Of a stretch of DNA of 64,000 nucleotides, positions 34,561 through 46,110 are shown piece after piece. Below the pieces are notes generated by a model that was not told the DNA's origin, ran no database searches, and worked only from the letters and a program-made list of their open reading frames with translations. The DNA lies in contig PUFA01000066.1 of assembly GCA_003508835.1 (NCBI GenBank), positions 9,442,501 through 9,506,500 of the forward strand. The letters run 5' to 3'. The DNA comes from Eonycteris spelaea. Taxonomy: Eukaryota > Chordata > Mammalia > Chiroptera > Pteropodidae. How positions within the stretch are numbered: the stretch's first letter is position 1; each line of letters starts with the position of its first letter. A program made the translations under genes and the position numbers.

Positions 34561-37099
34561 GCCGGCGGCGACGTCCGCAGCCCCGCCTGCCGTGGGGCGC
34601 ATGCGCGGTCACAGCCTCACCGCGGGGCTGCGCGGGCGGGCTCGCCCGAAGCCAGCTCCTCCATCCGGCGTCTCGGGCGAACCACGGGATTCCCTCCATG
34701 GCTCAAACCAGTTCGAGTTGGGTTTGTAGTGTGAATCGGGTAAGAAGCAAAAAGTAGCCAAAGAGCCCGATAAGCAATGTGGGTCCCCTAGAGAGGGCTC
34801 GTCCTCCTTTCTTCCCGCTCAGCCGGGCGATGTCTGAGAACCTCGCGTCTCCGGTGATCGTGACCGACTCTGCCCAGCAGAGCCGCACCGTCCACGCCTT
34901 CAAAAAGCCTTGAGTGTCTTCCCTCTGGGGATCCATCTGAGACATGTCCCGGAATATCTAAACGCTGATTGCATTCATTTCTAACTCCCACGGACTCTGG
35001 TCTCCATGACGTCACTTTACTGTCAGATCTTAACGCGGCTGCCAGAAAGGGACGCCTCACCTGGAACGCAACCGACCCGCAGAGCCAGCGACAACCTGTG
35101 ATCATCCCGACCGCGTCTGCAGCGACATCCGCCAGACTTGCACCGAACCGCTCAGGGAAATCAGAGAATGGCGAATCTCAGCCACGACGAGGTTTGATCT
35201 GCTGAGAGAGTCCAGAGGTAGTGGTCTTCTCATGACCTCATCAACCTGCAGGAACACGTCCAGGCGAGGGGCGCTAAATTTGTCACGACAGGACAGGCCA
35301 GCTAGCCCTCGAGTTTTTCTGCCTCGGTGACTTCACACACTCTTTCTTCTCGTGGAGGACCTCCCCGCCCAAACGCTGAGTTTTTAGCAAAGGTTTCTTT
35401 TCATGGTGTCTACAGTCTTCAAGGGACGAAGACATACGTGTCAAATATTTTAAGTCGTTTACAAAAATATTGAGATTTCCTAATGCTAGATGAGAGGAGT
35501 GAGGCTGTGAATGGCCAAGCCGCCCGTGGCCCGCGGTAATTCCGAGGTGTCTGTCACCCGCACGTGAGGCAGTGGAGAGGACCGGCTGGCCTCGCTCCTC
35601 GGCGGATGCACCCCAAAACACCGCATAGAGCAGAGTATTTATTTGCCATGGAAAAGAAGAGTTGCACCGGCTCCTGCTGGGAAATTTACTATGACTTCAT
35701 TCTGTTTAGCCAATAATGCCTTCTGGGCTCTGGAAAGTGATATTCACTCAAAGATCATTTCCATTTGTCCGCACAGGAAAACAGCACTTGCGTCGACAGA
35801 GACCGGGTTCGGTCCCTGTTTGGCTGAAAGAACAACGGCTATCACCAAGGTCATGGCCGCCCTGCCCGGCCTCTCTCTCGTCCAGCGCGAACGCGTCCCC
35901 CAGGCCACGCCCCTCCCCTGGGACACCATTCTGGGATGGACTCTCCTGACTCCACAATGTCCATTCTCAGCCTCCCCTCTCCGTGGCCTTCTCCCCAGAC
36001 CTGTCTGCATTGCCCTTGGTCCTCCCTGCCAGGCGGGTTGCCTGGCCCTCCCTCTGGGCTCTCCCAGATCTGGGTCTTTGCCGTAGAGCGTTCAGCCCCC
36101 TCCTGCTCAACACGGACTCTCCCGGCCCACGGCAAGGCGTCGAGTGGGCCACGTTGCTTGCGTTCGCCATTGGAACGTGGTGGAAAGGACATCTTGCCAG
36201 GTCTCAGCCTGGGACGGTGGTTTAAACCTGTCGGGCAGAGCCCAGAGACACCAGCAGAACCACCCGCCAACGCGCAGACCCGTGAGAAAGGACTGCTTCT
36301 CTCTCTGTGCGGCTGAGACCTGGAGACTGCTCGTCAGGCCCCAGCGCCTGGCCCACGCGGCCTCCGGCGGCAATTCTCTTTCATGGAGTGAAATGAGTGA
36401 GGCAGGTAGGATCCACGTGTTTAAAACGTGAAAGGTTCTTCATTTTCCCAAAACTCAACCTAATCCCCCGCCCTACCACCCAGACAGGGGAGAAATCCAG
36501 CCTCAGCCGGTGGGACCCCGCGCACCCCTCCACCCCATGCCTGCAGCCAAGTTCTACAAGTTCACTAAGTAACACCGAATGCTCTCCAAACGCCGGTGTT
36601 GGCCGGCGGCCTCCGGCAGACGACGGGTTAAGTGGCAGGTGATCCACATCCCCGTCGGCTCCTCACACCATCGGGGGTTTGTGTCCGTGAGATGTTGGCC
36701 GCTCTGGTGGGGTCTAGAGGCCGTCCCATTCTGCTGTAATTCGTACTTCCCAGTATTTTTCACGCATTTTCGGCCACTCAGAATTCCCTTTCTGTGACGG
36801 CTTTCGGGTTGTGGTGCCCACTTCTCGTTGGATCAGCTTTGTTACTGAGACCCTGTGCGACAGGAGTTATCCCTGTGATAACGTTTCAGTGAGAAGCGTC
36901 GCGGACGCCTCCTCCCGCGCGGGGCCTGCTCCGGGGTCTGTCACGGCAGCGTTTCCCAGAGATTTCACAAGATCCACAGGGTCACCACGGCACCCAGGTC
37001 TGGCGTGCCTCCCTGGGGCGCGCCGCCGTCGACGCTCATCAAACACGTGTCGTTTTCGGGGACTCGCAGAGAACGGTCCTTAAAACCGACTCCGCACTG
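34561..37099. other. Intergenic DNA, no supported gene
   Basis: Alternating GC-rich and neutral unique sequence. A short AT-richer patch at 35635-35760 could be part of a conserved element. No gene, RNA or repeat family recognised. Confidence 0.5.
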
Positions 37100-37620
37100 A
37101 GCCGCAGCTCGGTGAGGATGTGGCCGTTCCGCAGACCAGATTCGCTGACCGCAGTTAGAATAGAGAGCACGAGTTTAGCGAGATAACTAAAAAATCCGCC
37201 TGTGTATACAGTTTCAAAACACGTTTATGATTCCTTCCCGGGTCAGGAGTAAGTCGCGGTAAAGATTAGGAAGCACTTGGAAAGGAATGGTGACGAGAGC
37301 CGGGAGCGTCAGAGCTTACGCGATGCTTCACCTTGGCATTGAGACAGGAGTCCGGAGCCCTAAATTCTCACCCTCGAAGAGAAGGAAATTTGAAAATACA
37401 CGAGCTGTGTGTACATTATCAAAATATTAAAGATTCAACCAAAATTCAATAGAAGGAACAGGAATTAATGAAATAAGAGTCAGAATTAATGAAATATCTC
37501 TCTCTCTTTTTTTTTTTACAATGTAATTGGTTTTTGTCCAATTTGTTGGGTTGTTTTATATTCTCTTGGACTTTCCCCTATTTGCCATCTTTTCCCCAAA
37601 CGAATTAAACACACGTATTT
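37100..37620. promoter_or_regulatory. AT-rich block with 21-bp direct repeat, candidate regulatory element
   Basis: AT-rich unique DNA carrying two exact copies of GAATTAATGAAATA at 37462-37475 and 37483-37496, a 21-base period. A CT run and poly-T (37498-37518) follow. The ATTAAT cores are homeodomain-like. Function is inference. Confidence 0.35.
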
Positions 37621-38239
37621 TACATTCTGTGCCCAATAGTGCGAGTACCTGCCATCGTGCATAGTCATCACCGTCTGGTGTTCCCGGGGGTCGCCGTCCG
37701 CGGTGCCCCGTGCGCCCGCAAGTTCGCGGGTTTGAGCGACGTAGGTTCCCTCGGAACTTCATCCGCCGTCGTGTGGAAGGCAGGGTGACCTCCGTTCTCC
37801 TCTGAAGCTCCCCAGAACGCTGCTGACATAAACTACGCTCTCCGTTTGGGGTTTTGCAGACCGATGAGTGGGGTGAATTCAGCCCGCGAAACGAGCTTCC
37901 GAGTGGATTCTTCCCATCTCGGAACCACCCAAGGTTTGGGAGGGCAGTGGCCATGCAGCCCTGAGGGTGGGTTTGTTTCCACTTCCCCTGCTTGGGGTGC
38001 AGACCTTTGGGGGCCCAGCTTTAGGTAGTAGGAACTCCCGGAAGACTGAGCACCTTGGACAGCTCCCGCTGCTCTCTGAGGCCCTGAAGCCCGGAGGCTC
38101 TTAAACTCAGCTCGAGCACTTGGCTGTCAAACGCCCTCCGGCAGGACTGGCTCCCCTGAGCTCCTCACCTCTCTGGTGCCCAGAAATAATCAGTCGCTGG
38201 CCTCCGAGGATGATGTATTTTCTTGATGGCACATCATGC
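37621..38239. other. Intergenic DNA, no supported gene
   Basis: Neutral to GC-rich unique sequence without recognisable features. Confidence 0.5.
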
Positions 38240-39850
38240 ATTTTAAAGGTGCTTTTTTTTTTTTTTCTCAGCATTTTTTTTTATTGGTTGGTTTCAGTGG
38301 TGGAATTTGTCCTATCTAGCCCATCATTCTGCCAGAAGGCATTCTTTTTAATAGCTGCATAAAATTCTACATTATAAATTCCCCCTTTTAATCACTGATG
38401 GATGGGCAGTCTTTTCCTGGACTGTCTTGTTGGGTTTTTTGATGCGAAGAGACCTTAGCATGCATCTTTACAAGCGGGTGGCTCTCATTTCTGTAGGACC
38501 AGTTCAGAATATCAGAATGGTTATGTCCCTGTGTGTGTTGTGTTTGTAGATTCATAGAGAGACTCGCAAAAACCTGCAACGTTTCACGGCATACACATTT
38601 ACCCCTTTTTTCACAGCTTTTATTTTGAAAAATAGGCAGTGGCAAGATGACCACCCTGAGCAGGCACACACACACACACACACACACACACCACACACAC
38701 ACACACACATCGACGTATATACTGTAAGTTTTACGGAATCATTTGAATCATGCAGCTGCCTTTGAATCAGGACTAAATGTTTCAACGTGTAATTCCTAAG
38801 AACAATGCTATTCTTTTACATAGCTACAATATCATATCCACAAGCAATGCAACATTGATACAGTTTTATTATCTAAAATACCGTTCATGTTCAAATTTCT
38901 CCAATTGTCCTAATAACACCTTTTACAGCCGTTTAATTCTTTAATCCAGGAAAAATCCAGGATCAATTAGGGATCACAAACTGCCTTTAGTTGCAAAAGT
39001 CCCTTAATCCCTTTTTAATCTGGAAGAGTTCCCCTGACTTCACTTTTCTTTTTCTCTTCCTGGGCATTGATCTTTTGATGAGTTCAGGGTAGTTACTGTG
39101 CAGAATAGCCCTCCGATGCATTTATCTGATTGCTTCCTCACCATCTGATCCAGGATCATCAGTTTTGGTCAGAAGGCTCCGGAGCTAACACCCCCTTGTT
39201 GGCACATTGCATCAGGACGCGTGCAGTCGCTTTTCCCCATCGTTGGGTGTGTGAAGTGTGAGCGTTTGGTTACGGGGGTGCCTGCTAGTCTCTCTCTCTC
39301 GTTAAGCTATCCTTTGCCAAGAGCATGAATAAGTAATGTATGACACCAGACTTTGAGATGGTGTGGAGACTCTTCACCAGCCATCTTTCATCCAGTGATT
39401 TTAGCATCCACTGATTATTCTTGCCCGAATCAGTAATGACAATGGTGGCTGTGAAATGGTGGTTTCCTATTTCTTTTATGCATCCACACTTGGTAGTTGG
39501 TATTTTTCTGCAAAGATGATCTTTCTCATGTACCATAACTTTTAAGAATGTTCATTCATTTGTTCATTCATTCATTCATTTATACGAGTATGGACTGGTT
39601 CTTTCTTTTTCTCATTCGGTGTGTCATACCCCATTTCCGTCATTTTTATTTGACACTCGAATGTCCCCAGCAGTGGCCGGCTGGTGCCCCTCTTCTTTGC
39701 CATTGTCTCTGACGACCGTCGAGCACTTCTTCAATCTTGGCACGAGAGGCCATTCCCACCTCATCTCGTTCTTGCCCTGGAATCTACAGGGTCCCATCGG
39801 CCCTGGTTCCTTTCGGGGGAATGTCATTTGGAGGCCAGCGTCTTGCCTTG
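38240..39850 (-). mobile_element. LINE-1 (L1MC/L1MD-type) 3' UTR, antisense
   Basis: Read on +, the order fits the long 3' UTR of old L1M elements: TTTTAATAGCTGCATAAAAT, a TGGATGGGCAGTC block, then after the CA repeat CAATTGTCCTAATAACACC, AATCCAGGATCAATTAGG with an ATCACAAACTGCCTTTAG part, GATGAGTTCAGGGTAG, the TTTTAGCATCCACTGATTAT block, GAGTATGGACTGG, and CTGGTTCCTTTCGGGGG. About 1.6 kb, non-coding, without intact ends. A CA microsatellite sits inside it. Confidence 0.85.
38664..38709 (+). repeat. (CA)n dinucleotide microsatellite
   Basis: About 23 CA repeats interrupted by one extra C near 38691, within the antisense LINE-1 3' UTR. Likely polymorphic. Confidence 0.95.
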
Positions 39851-40560
39851 GTTTCTGGCCTCTCCCCCACCCTTGACCATCGGCCCCACCGCCACCTCCG
39901 TGCTTGTCGCGTGGGCCTGTCTTACACGCGCCCCTCGACGTCGGTCCTTGCTGTGACACCAATGCCACTCTCTTCCCGTTCCCCCCAGGGTTTCCCTGAT
40001 GACTCAGACTCTGTCACCTCCCGAGTTGCCACCTCCCATTCTCGCCTGTCCCCCGAGCCCCAGTCCACGAGTCACACCCACACGCCCGACGGCCACCTCG
40101 GTGCCCGTCACACATTTCAAACGCACTCGCTTTCCTTTCGGCTAAAGACATGGGCGCCCGCCCGGTCTTCCGGACTTAAATGTGTCACCGTCTCTCTCCG
40201 TCACACAGTTTCACTGCTTAGTCACCAAACACCACGGCACCTGCCGGAGCAACGCCGTGAGCACCCCGCTCCGGCCTCCTCGCTCCTGCGTGGATGTCGA
40301 CTCGCACTTGGGCGGGTGCCTCTCGCCGGGCGACTCTCACCGCGTGGCGCACTGCAGTGCCAGACCGCCTCCCCGAAGCGAGTGTGACGACGCGTGTGGC
40401 ACGTGTCCTCGGCTGATGGCTCGGCACGCGGACCCCTGACCGCCCGGCTCCGTCCTGTCTAATGAGACACAAGCAGAAGCGTGAGAAGGGACGTGGGCGA
40501 AGGCTGAAAGGCTCGCTCGGCACCCCCTGGCGCCTTCGTCCCCCCTGCCTGTCTGCAGCT
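39851..40560 (+). mobile_element. Possible LINE-2 fragment in GC-shifted DNA
   Basis: The order of phrases (TCACCTCCCGAGTTGCCACC, GAGCCCCAGTCCACGAG, ACACATTTCAAACGCAC, CCGGACTTAAATGTGTCACC) loosely follows the middle of L2. CpG-rich divergence makes this weak. If it is not L2, the stretch is unique intergenic DNA. Confidence 0.3.
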
Positions 40561-41839
40561 CGGTCATGGGCTGAGCAGGAGGACGAAAGCCATGTGCCCA
40601 GTTAACGGGCAGAAAGGCCGAACCCAAACCCCAGGTGCCACCAGGAAACTATCGTCTAGCACAGCTCCGACGCCTCCAATCAGGCTTCTGCCTGCAAGAT
40701 GTCACCTTCGATGTTTTTAAGCCATTGCTTTAGGGAAGGGGGTAGCTGTCTTACTGACAGCTACCCTTGATCCCGGCCGACACGGCGCGGCATAACAGTA
40801 GAGAACCAGCCATCGCTCTGAGAATTAGCCACCGACGGCCCTTAGAATTAGTCACGAGGCCTTTATCAGGTCATATCGCTGCTTTAAGATTCATTTTTCC
40901 TCCCACCGAGCAAGCCATCCCTGCTTTTCTTCAATGGCTGAGTTTTAACAATCTTTAATATGCAGGCGAATCGTCACCCCAAGAGAAGAGAGACCTCCGA
41001 GTGCTGGCCACGTTCTGCCTCCGGCGAGGGGCACGCTGCGGGTCTGTATCTGTTGAGAAAATCGTATCTTTCAGATCTGTTCCCTTTCATATCCACTTAT
41101 CTGCATAACGATGACACAGTTACAAAAGAAGGGGTAGATGTAGACGTAGCTGGAGATGTAGACGCAGCAGCGGAAGCAGAGGAAACCACGGTCAGCTTAG
41201 GAAAACTGCCCCGCCGCCCCGGCAGGCTCGGCGCTTGGTCCAGACTCCTGGCGTGTGACCGACCGCTCCCTCATGCCCGTGACCTGCGGGCCTCCCCGCC
41301 CGGACGGCGAACTCCTGGCTCCCCAGGGCCAGCCCCACGGGGCACAGAGGAGGCTCAGGGAACGCACAAACGCACTGCAGAATCGAAATCCTCCGTGCAC
41401 GTGTGTGTGTGGTGGATGGGGCCTCTAGAAATGACTTCCACGAGCCTAATTCCAGACGCATGAAATCACGCTTCCTTTATTTAGTCTGAGACGGTTTTCT
41501 TTACGTTGCACAAAAATGCCTCCCTAATTTGGGAACTGGGGTTTTGAAAACAAACCCTTCTCCCTCCTGTCATTCCCTTCACGGGTGAATATGTTTAATT
41601 CACATCCTCTTGACCCTCCATTTGGAAAATGACTCATCCTTCGGGCCTGTCTCCTGGGGAAGCCATTCTCCGCTCCATCTCGGAGTGACGGCTGTGGAAT
41701 TCTCCGCGCCATGCCGGGGACAACCAGACGGCTTCCAGATGTGGGAACCGCCACCGTCCCGCAGGCTTGGAGAAGAAAGAAGACGAAGACCCCATATACG
41801 TAGGAGTGAAATGTTTTATAGAGTGATCACGGCGAGGCT
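40561..41839. other. Intergenic DNA, no supported gene
   Basis: Unique sequence. A purine-rich stretch at 41130-41185 repeats GATGTAGACG-like words (about 9-18 base periods). No gene or RNA recognised. Confidence 0.5.
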
Positions 41840-41995
41840 GCCAGATGCAAGAAAACACCTAGTCAAACCAGAACGACAGATAAACAAATAATTTTAAACA
41901 ATTTGTTTAGTCTTAGTATGTCCCAAATATTGCGTGGAATGCGCTTATACTAGGGAACCGTTCATTGTTTATCCGACATTCGAATCTGACTGAGG
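41840..41995. mobile_element. Ancient palindromic interspersed repeat
   Basis: Recognisable order of a widespread mammalian repeat: a GGCTGCCAGATGCAAG start, AACGACAGATAAACAAATAA, TTAGTATGTCCCAAATATTG, CTTATACTAGGG, then TTCATTGTTTATCCGACATT. It contains a nine-base exact inverted pair, GATAAACAA at 41879-41887 and TTGTTTATC at 41965-41973, with a loosely symmetrical interior. I recognise the motif series but not the family name. Confidence 0.6.
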
Positions 41996-42814
41996 CCTTG
42001 GTGCTCATGACACAGCCGGAGAGGACAGTGCGCTTCACCCAGCAGTGACAAAATGCTGCGTGGACAATGCTGTCCTCTCAAGGCCCAGGGCGGCCGGCAG
42101 AGAAGACGTCGTCAACCGCGCTGAAATGAAGCTATTTAGCCAAAATCACAACACGATCAGGTGGCAAAACTTTTACCAAACTCAGGCCTTCTGGCTTTTA
42201 CTTTGCCATTCACCATGGCTTTCGGTGGGACAGGTGACCTTCCCGGGGAAGAAGATGACCCATACTTTTTCCCACAGTTTATCATCAAGGTGCCATTTTC
42301 CATTTGGGTAGCTGCTTGCCCCATCCTCAGCCCATGTGCTGGGGTGAGACTGACCACAGACCCAGACGCCGGCCCGGGCCCAGGCGGGGGGAGACCGCAG
42401 AGCCCACCCCCTGGCCACAGTTGACAGACCTAACACAGACCAATGAGAAACTGTCACAGGACTGTGGCCGGAAGTTACTGGGAAAGAAATTCTCCTTTGT
42501 TGGGTTTCCAACTTGGGAGCAGGGGGACCGAGGCTGTCCTGTGACTGAGGGAAAACGTGCCTGAGAATCGAGCCATCCTAGAGGAAAGAGGAAAGAGAGA
42601 AAAGGCGGTGAGTTCTGGCGAAGCGACGTGGCCCCGCATCCAGCCGTGCCTGACGCCGACCGCCGGGACCCCCAGCAGCACAGGGGCCCGTGCGCTTTCT
42701 CTTTCAGTCAACCCAGGTTGAGTTGGATCTCCGCCCCGGCCGGGGAAAGGGTTCTGAGCCCACACTTCCACGCGTAACGTCAGTCCTTCGAAATCTGTCC
42801 TGGCCAGAATTTGG

Positions 42815-42905
42815 CGATCGTTTATTGAGCGCGTGCCCCGTTCCAGGTGCTGTGACAGCCACAGAGCCCCCGCGTGTCCCACGTGGAGCTGTTTTAACGG
42901 TCGGA
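42815..42905 (+). mobile_element. LINE-2-type 3' fragment
   Basis: Contains CGTTTATTGAGCGCGTGCCC, then GTTCCAGGTGCTGTGACAGC, then CGTGGAGCTGTTTTAAC. This is the L2 phrase order (TTTATTGAGCACCTACTATG, TTCTAGGCACTGGGATACAG, CATGGAGCTTAC) with CpG-type changes. Confidence 0.6.
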
Positions 42906-44300
42906 TTCTCAGTGCGCCACGACCGTGCTGAGCCACTCAGGCAGGAAGTCCACGAGCCCGGATGCTGGCCCCGTGGCTTCCCCCGAACGCCACATCCAGA
43001 GTCCCAGCACCTCTGCGACCAGGAAGCCCAGCCGCGGCATGCGCCCCGGGAGATGACCCCACGCGCCTTCTCTGAGCCCTGGAGGAGCCGAGCTCGTCCC
43101 CTGCATCACCCCCAGGGCTCCTCACCCTGCAGCCGCCCACGGGACCAGCAAACCAGCTTGTCAGGGTGCATAAACGCCAGCAGCAAGACCCCAGCGGGCG
43201 ATGAGTCCTACCTACCCCGAGATTTACATTCCGAGGCGAAGTCAATAAAAGATTAGGTGTTCGCCTCACTTCCCCGGTAATGGCCCATGCCTGCCGCGGC
43301 CCGCCAAGCTGCGTCCGGGGTCAGGGCTGATCCCTGCACAGGTGGAGACATCAGTGCGTTACACCCCCGGGAGTGCCGTGCGGGCGTGCCGAGCTTGCGA
43401 CACAGTGTGGCCAGCACCTTCAGGCTCTGAGCGGGCGATCAGGTGTGCAACGGCCAGTGACAATCGCGAGGTCAGGCGTCCAGGTCGCCAGCGTCATTCT
43501 ACCACGTGCGTTAATGAAGAACGTCCTGGCATTGCGCTAAGTGACACCGTGCCAAGTAATGCCGCCTCGGCCTCACTAAACGCCTCCTTAACGCTCACCT
43601 GGGAAACCGATGTCAGGAAACAAACGCTGTTTGTCATGCCGCGGCGTCCTTGGTACAGAAGGCCCCGGGCCAAGGAGCAAGTCCCTAAGCAAAGGGCCTG
43701 TGTACGGTGCCGCCAAAGGGCACAACACGAAAGGTGTTTTTTCTTTTTTTTCACTGGTTCCTATGACCTGGGCGTCTAAACTAAATGGACTGGATGGCGT
43801 GGAATTGGAGGAACATGTCGTGACCCCCCTGGCGGCCCTTGGCTTCGCGCTGGTCAGCTTTGTGGACAACACATCTCAACCTCCAGGATCCAGAAATACA
43901 ATCCTGCCGCGGAAAGCCACGCTCACTCGTCCATCGTCCCGCCATGGTCTCAGACACCCTGTCGCCTGCGCGTCTCGTGTCTGTCTCCCCGGTTATGGTG
44001 CCTGTCGATTGGCACCGTCGTGCCCGGAGGAGGCGACTCTCGGTGCTTTCTTATTGCACACGCGGAATTCCGGAATTCACGCGAGGGCTGATGACAGCCA
44101 TCAGCGAAAACCGGAGCTCGCAAGGAAAACGTGCCCTGGAACTTCTTGGAGTTGACAGAACCTGGGGCAGACAGGCGTCCTGCTGAGCGAGGACCGTCCT
44201 GGGCGGCCCCAGCCCACCTCGCCTCCCGGGGGGCCGTTTCCTCAGTCCCCGTCTCAGACTCCACGGTCACGCTGGCCTGAGAAGCACCGCACCAGGCTCA
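42906..44300. other. Intergenic DNA, no supported gene
   Basis: CpG-containing unique DNA with a short T run near 43738-43750. No gene supported. Confidence 0.5.
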
Positions 44301-44308
44301 CGTGTTTC

Positions 44309-44371
44309 AACCTCACGTTAGCGGTCACCAACCTCACGTTAGCGGTCACCAACCTCACGTTAGCGGTCACC
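44309..44371 (+). repeat. 21-bp tandem repeat, three exact copies
   Basis: Three identical units AACCTCACGTTAGCGGTCAC plus a final C start at 44309, 44330 and 44351. A diverged partial fourth (AACATCGCGTCAGAGCACC) ends at about 44390. Each unit contains GGTCA, a nuclear-receptor-type half site. The 21-base spacing is two helical turns. Confidence 0.95.
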
Positions 44372-44390
44372 AACATCGCGTCAGAGCACC

Positions 44391-45820
44391 ACATGGAACG
44401 ACAGTTAAACAACGGAGCGAGGTTTACAGCCTGACGCGCCAGTTTCTGCGTCTTGATGCCCACACCGAGCCTCGGGCGTTTGACCAGCGTCCCTGAGGGT
44501 GCGGTCTGCAATGCGGGGGGCTTCTGGGGGGGGGTGATGGCTCTAGACAGTCCAGGCCAGCTCTGGGGCCACTGAAGCCGGCCCTCAGCCTCCGGGCGAA
44601 CGCAGGCGGGGGACCGCCGCCTTTCCCCGGGGTCCGGGGTCCAGTCCACGCGTCTGCTGAGAAGTTACTTTACTGCTCCCCGGGACCAGAGGTCTTGCTG
44701 CAAGTGACCTCTCTGACGGAGCGCCTGTGGGTGCTGTGTGCACCTCTCAACTTGTGCTCGGCTGAGGCCGCGCTGCCCTCAGGCCAGTCAGGGGGCATGG
44801 GACAGACGCCGCCGATCGGCGACGCACGCCCCGCGTCCAGGGAGGCGCGGGGCGCGCACGCACAGCTGGGCGAGAGACGCGGCTGTGAATGAGCCGACAC
44901 CGACCCCGCCCAGGACAGACAGAGAAGTGACAGCCGCGGCTTCCCAGACGCAGGCGGTCACCGCCGGCGGTCAGGCTCGGTGCCCCGCGTGCGCTCATAC
45001 GCACGGCTCTGCGAGCCACAGGGCTTGTCCTCCCCACGCCCAGGGACTCCGAGTCCAGCCGCGTCAAGGGGGAAAGTGGGCCCTTTTTGGTGGGGAGCAG
45101 TAGCCTCCACCTTGTCTGCGCAGCAGAATCCCAAGGCCCCCGTTCTCTCCGAGGCTCGGCTCGAGGCTCGGGGACTTGGGGCAGAGCCGCTCCCCTGGTG
45201 GGCGCGGCCCTGACGCTTAGATGCCTCAGCGCGCGCTGTGAGCGCCCCCGGCTCCGGGTGGGGCCCTGCGGAGAAGGGTCGGCACTGGCAGGGACTGGCG
45301 GACGGGTGGGGACGCGCAGCGGAGGCACCGGCGGGGAGGACGCCGTCCTGGCACGGTAACCGGGCCTCGCCCTCCGCGGACTCTAGCCGAGGCTGGCCCT
45401 TGCGCCCTGTTCTAGGACACGCGGAGGAGAGCGTCTCATCCCACACGCCCGAGCGCCTCAAAGGGGAACCGTTCCGTTTCTCCTGACTCCTCAGAGGTAA
45501 ACGAGGCCTTTGCTTATCCAGTCTCGGTACCGTACCTGCCCTTCTCCATCCCTGCGAGTAATTCCTCCCTCCATCCCCACCGCCCGCCGCCCTGTGCTCC
45601 ACGCCCTGCTTTCCCTGGGGACAGCCTGGCCTGGGAAGGACCAGATGGGTCACTGCTGGCGGCACCCTCTAGCCCAGGCCAGGCGTGGCCGCCCCTCCAC
45701 GTCCAGCCTCGGAGGCCGAGCTGCAGACAGCGCCACTTAGTGGCTGAGAGGCGCAGGTGCACCCAGCCTTGCGGTCTCCAGGCCAGGGCCGGGATTAGCG
45801 GGAGAGGGGTTTTTAAGGTC
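44391..45820. other. CpG-rich intergenic DNA
   Basis: Unique DNA with dense CpG at about 44.6-45.4 kb and a G run at 44526-44534. Overlapping Arg/Ala/Pro-rich frames occur on both strands. This may be an orphan CpG island, but nothing supports a gene. Confidence 0.45.
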
Positions 45821-45995
45821 ATCTTTTCATTTTGTCCCTAGAGTTCTTTGTGGATCTGAGAGTAACGTTATAATCCGCAGGCAGCAGCAAGCTGTGAATG
45901 AAAGGGGATTAAATAATGCATGCGCGTGTGTATCGATGAATTCCTCATGACCACGTGAAACGGTGAAATGGCTCAGCCTAGTATTTGTGTATGGG

Positions 45996-46110
45996 AAATG
46001 GTGAAATCCATCCATCATCTATCATCTATCTATCTGTCTATCTGTCTATCTATATATCTATCTCTATATCTATCTACGTATCTATTATCTATCATTTACC
46101 CTATCAATCT
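45996..46110 (+). repeat. (TCTA)n-type tetranucleotide microsatellite
   Basis: ATCTATC/TGTC/ATATATC variants run for about 110 bases with many interruptions. A compound, degenerate tetranucleotide repeat. Confidence 0.93.
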
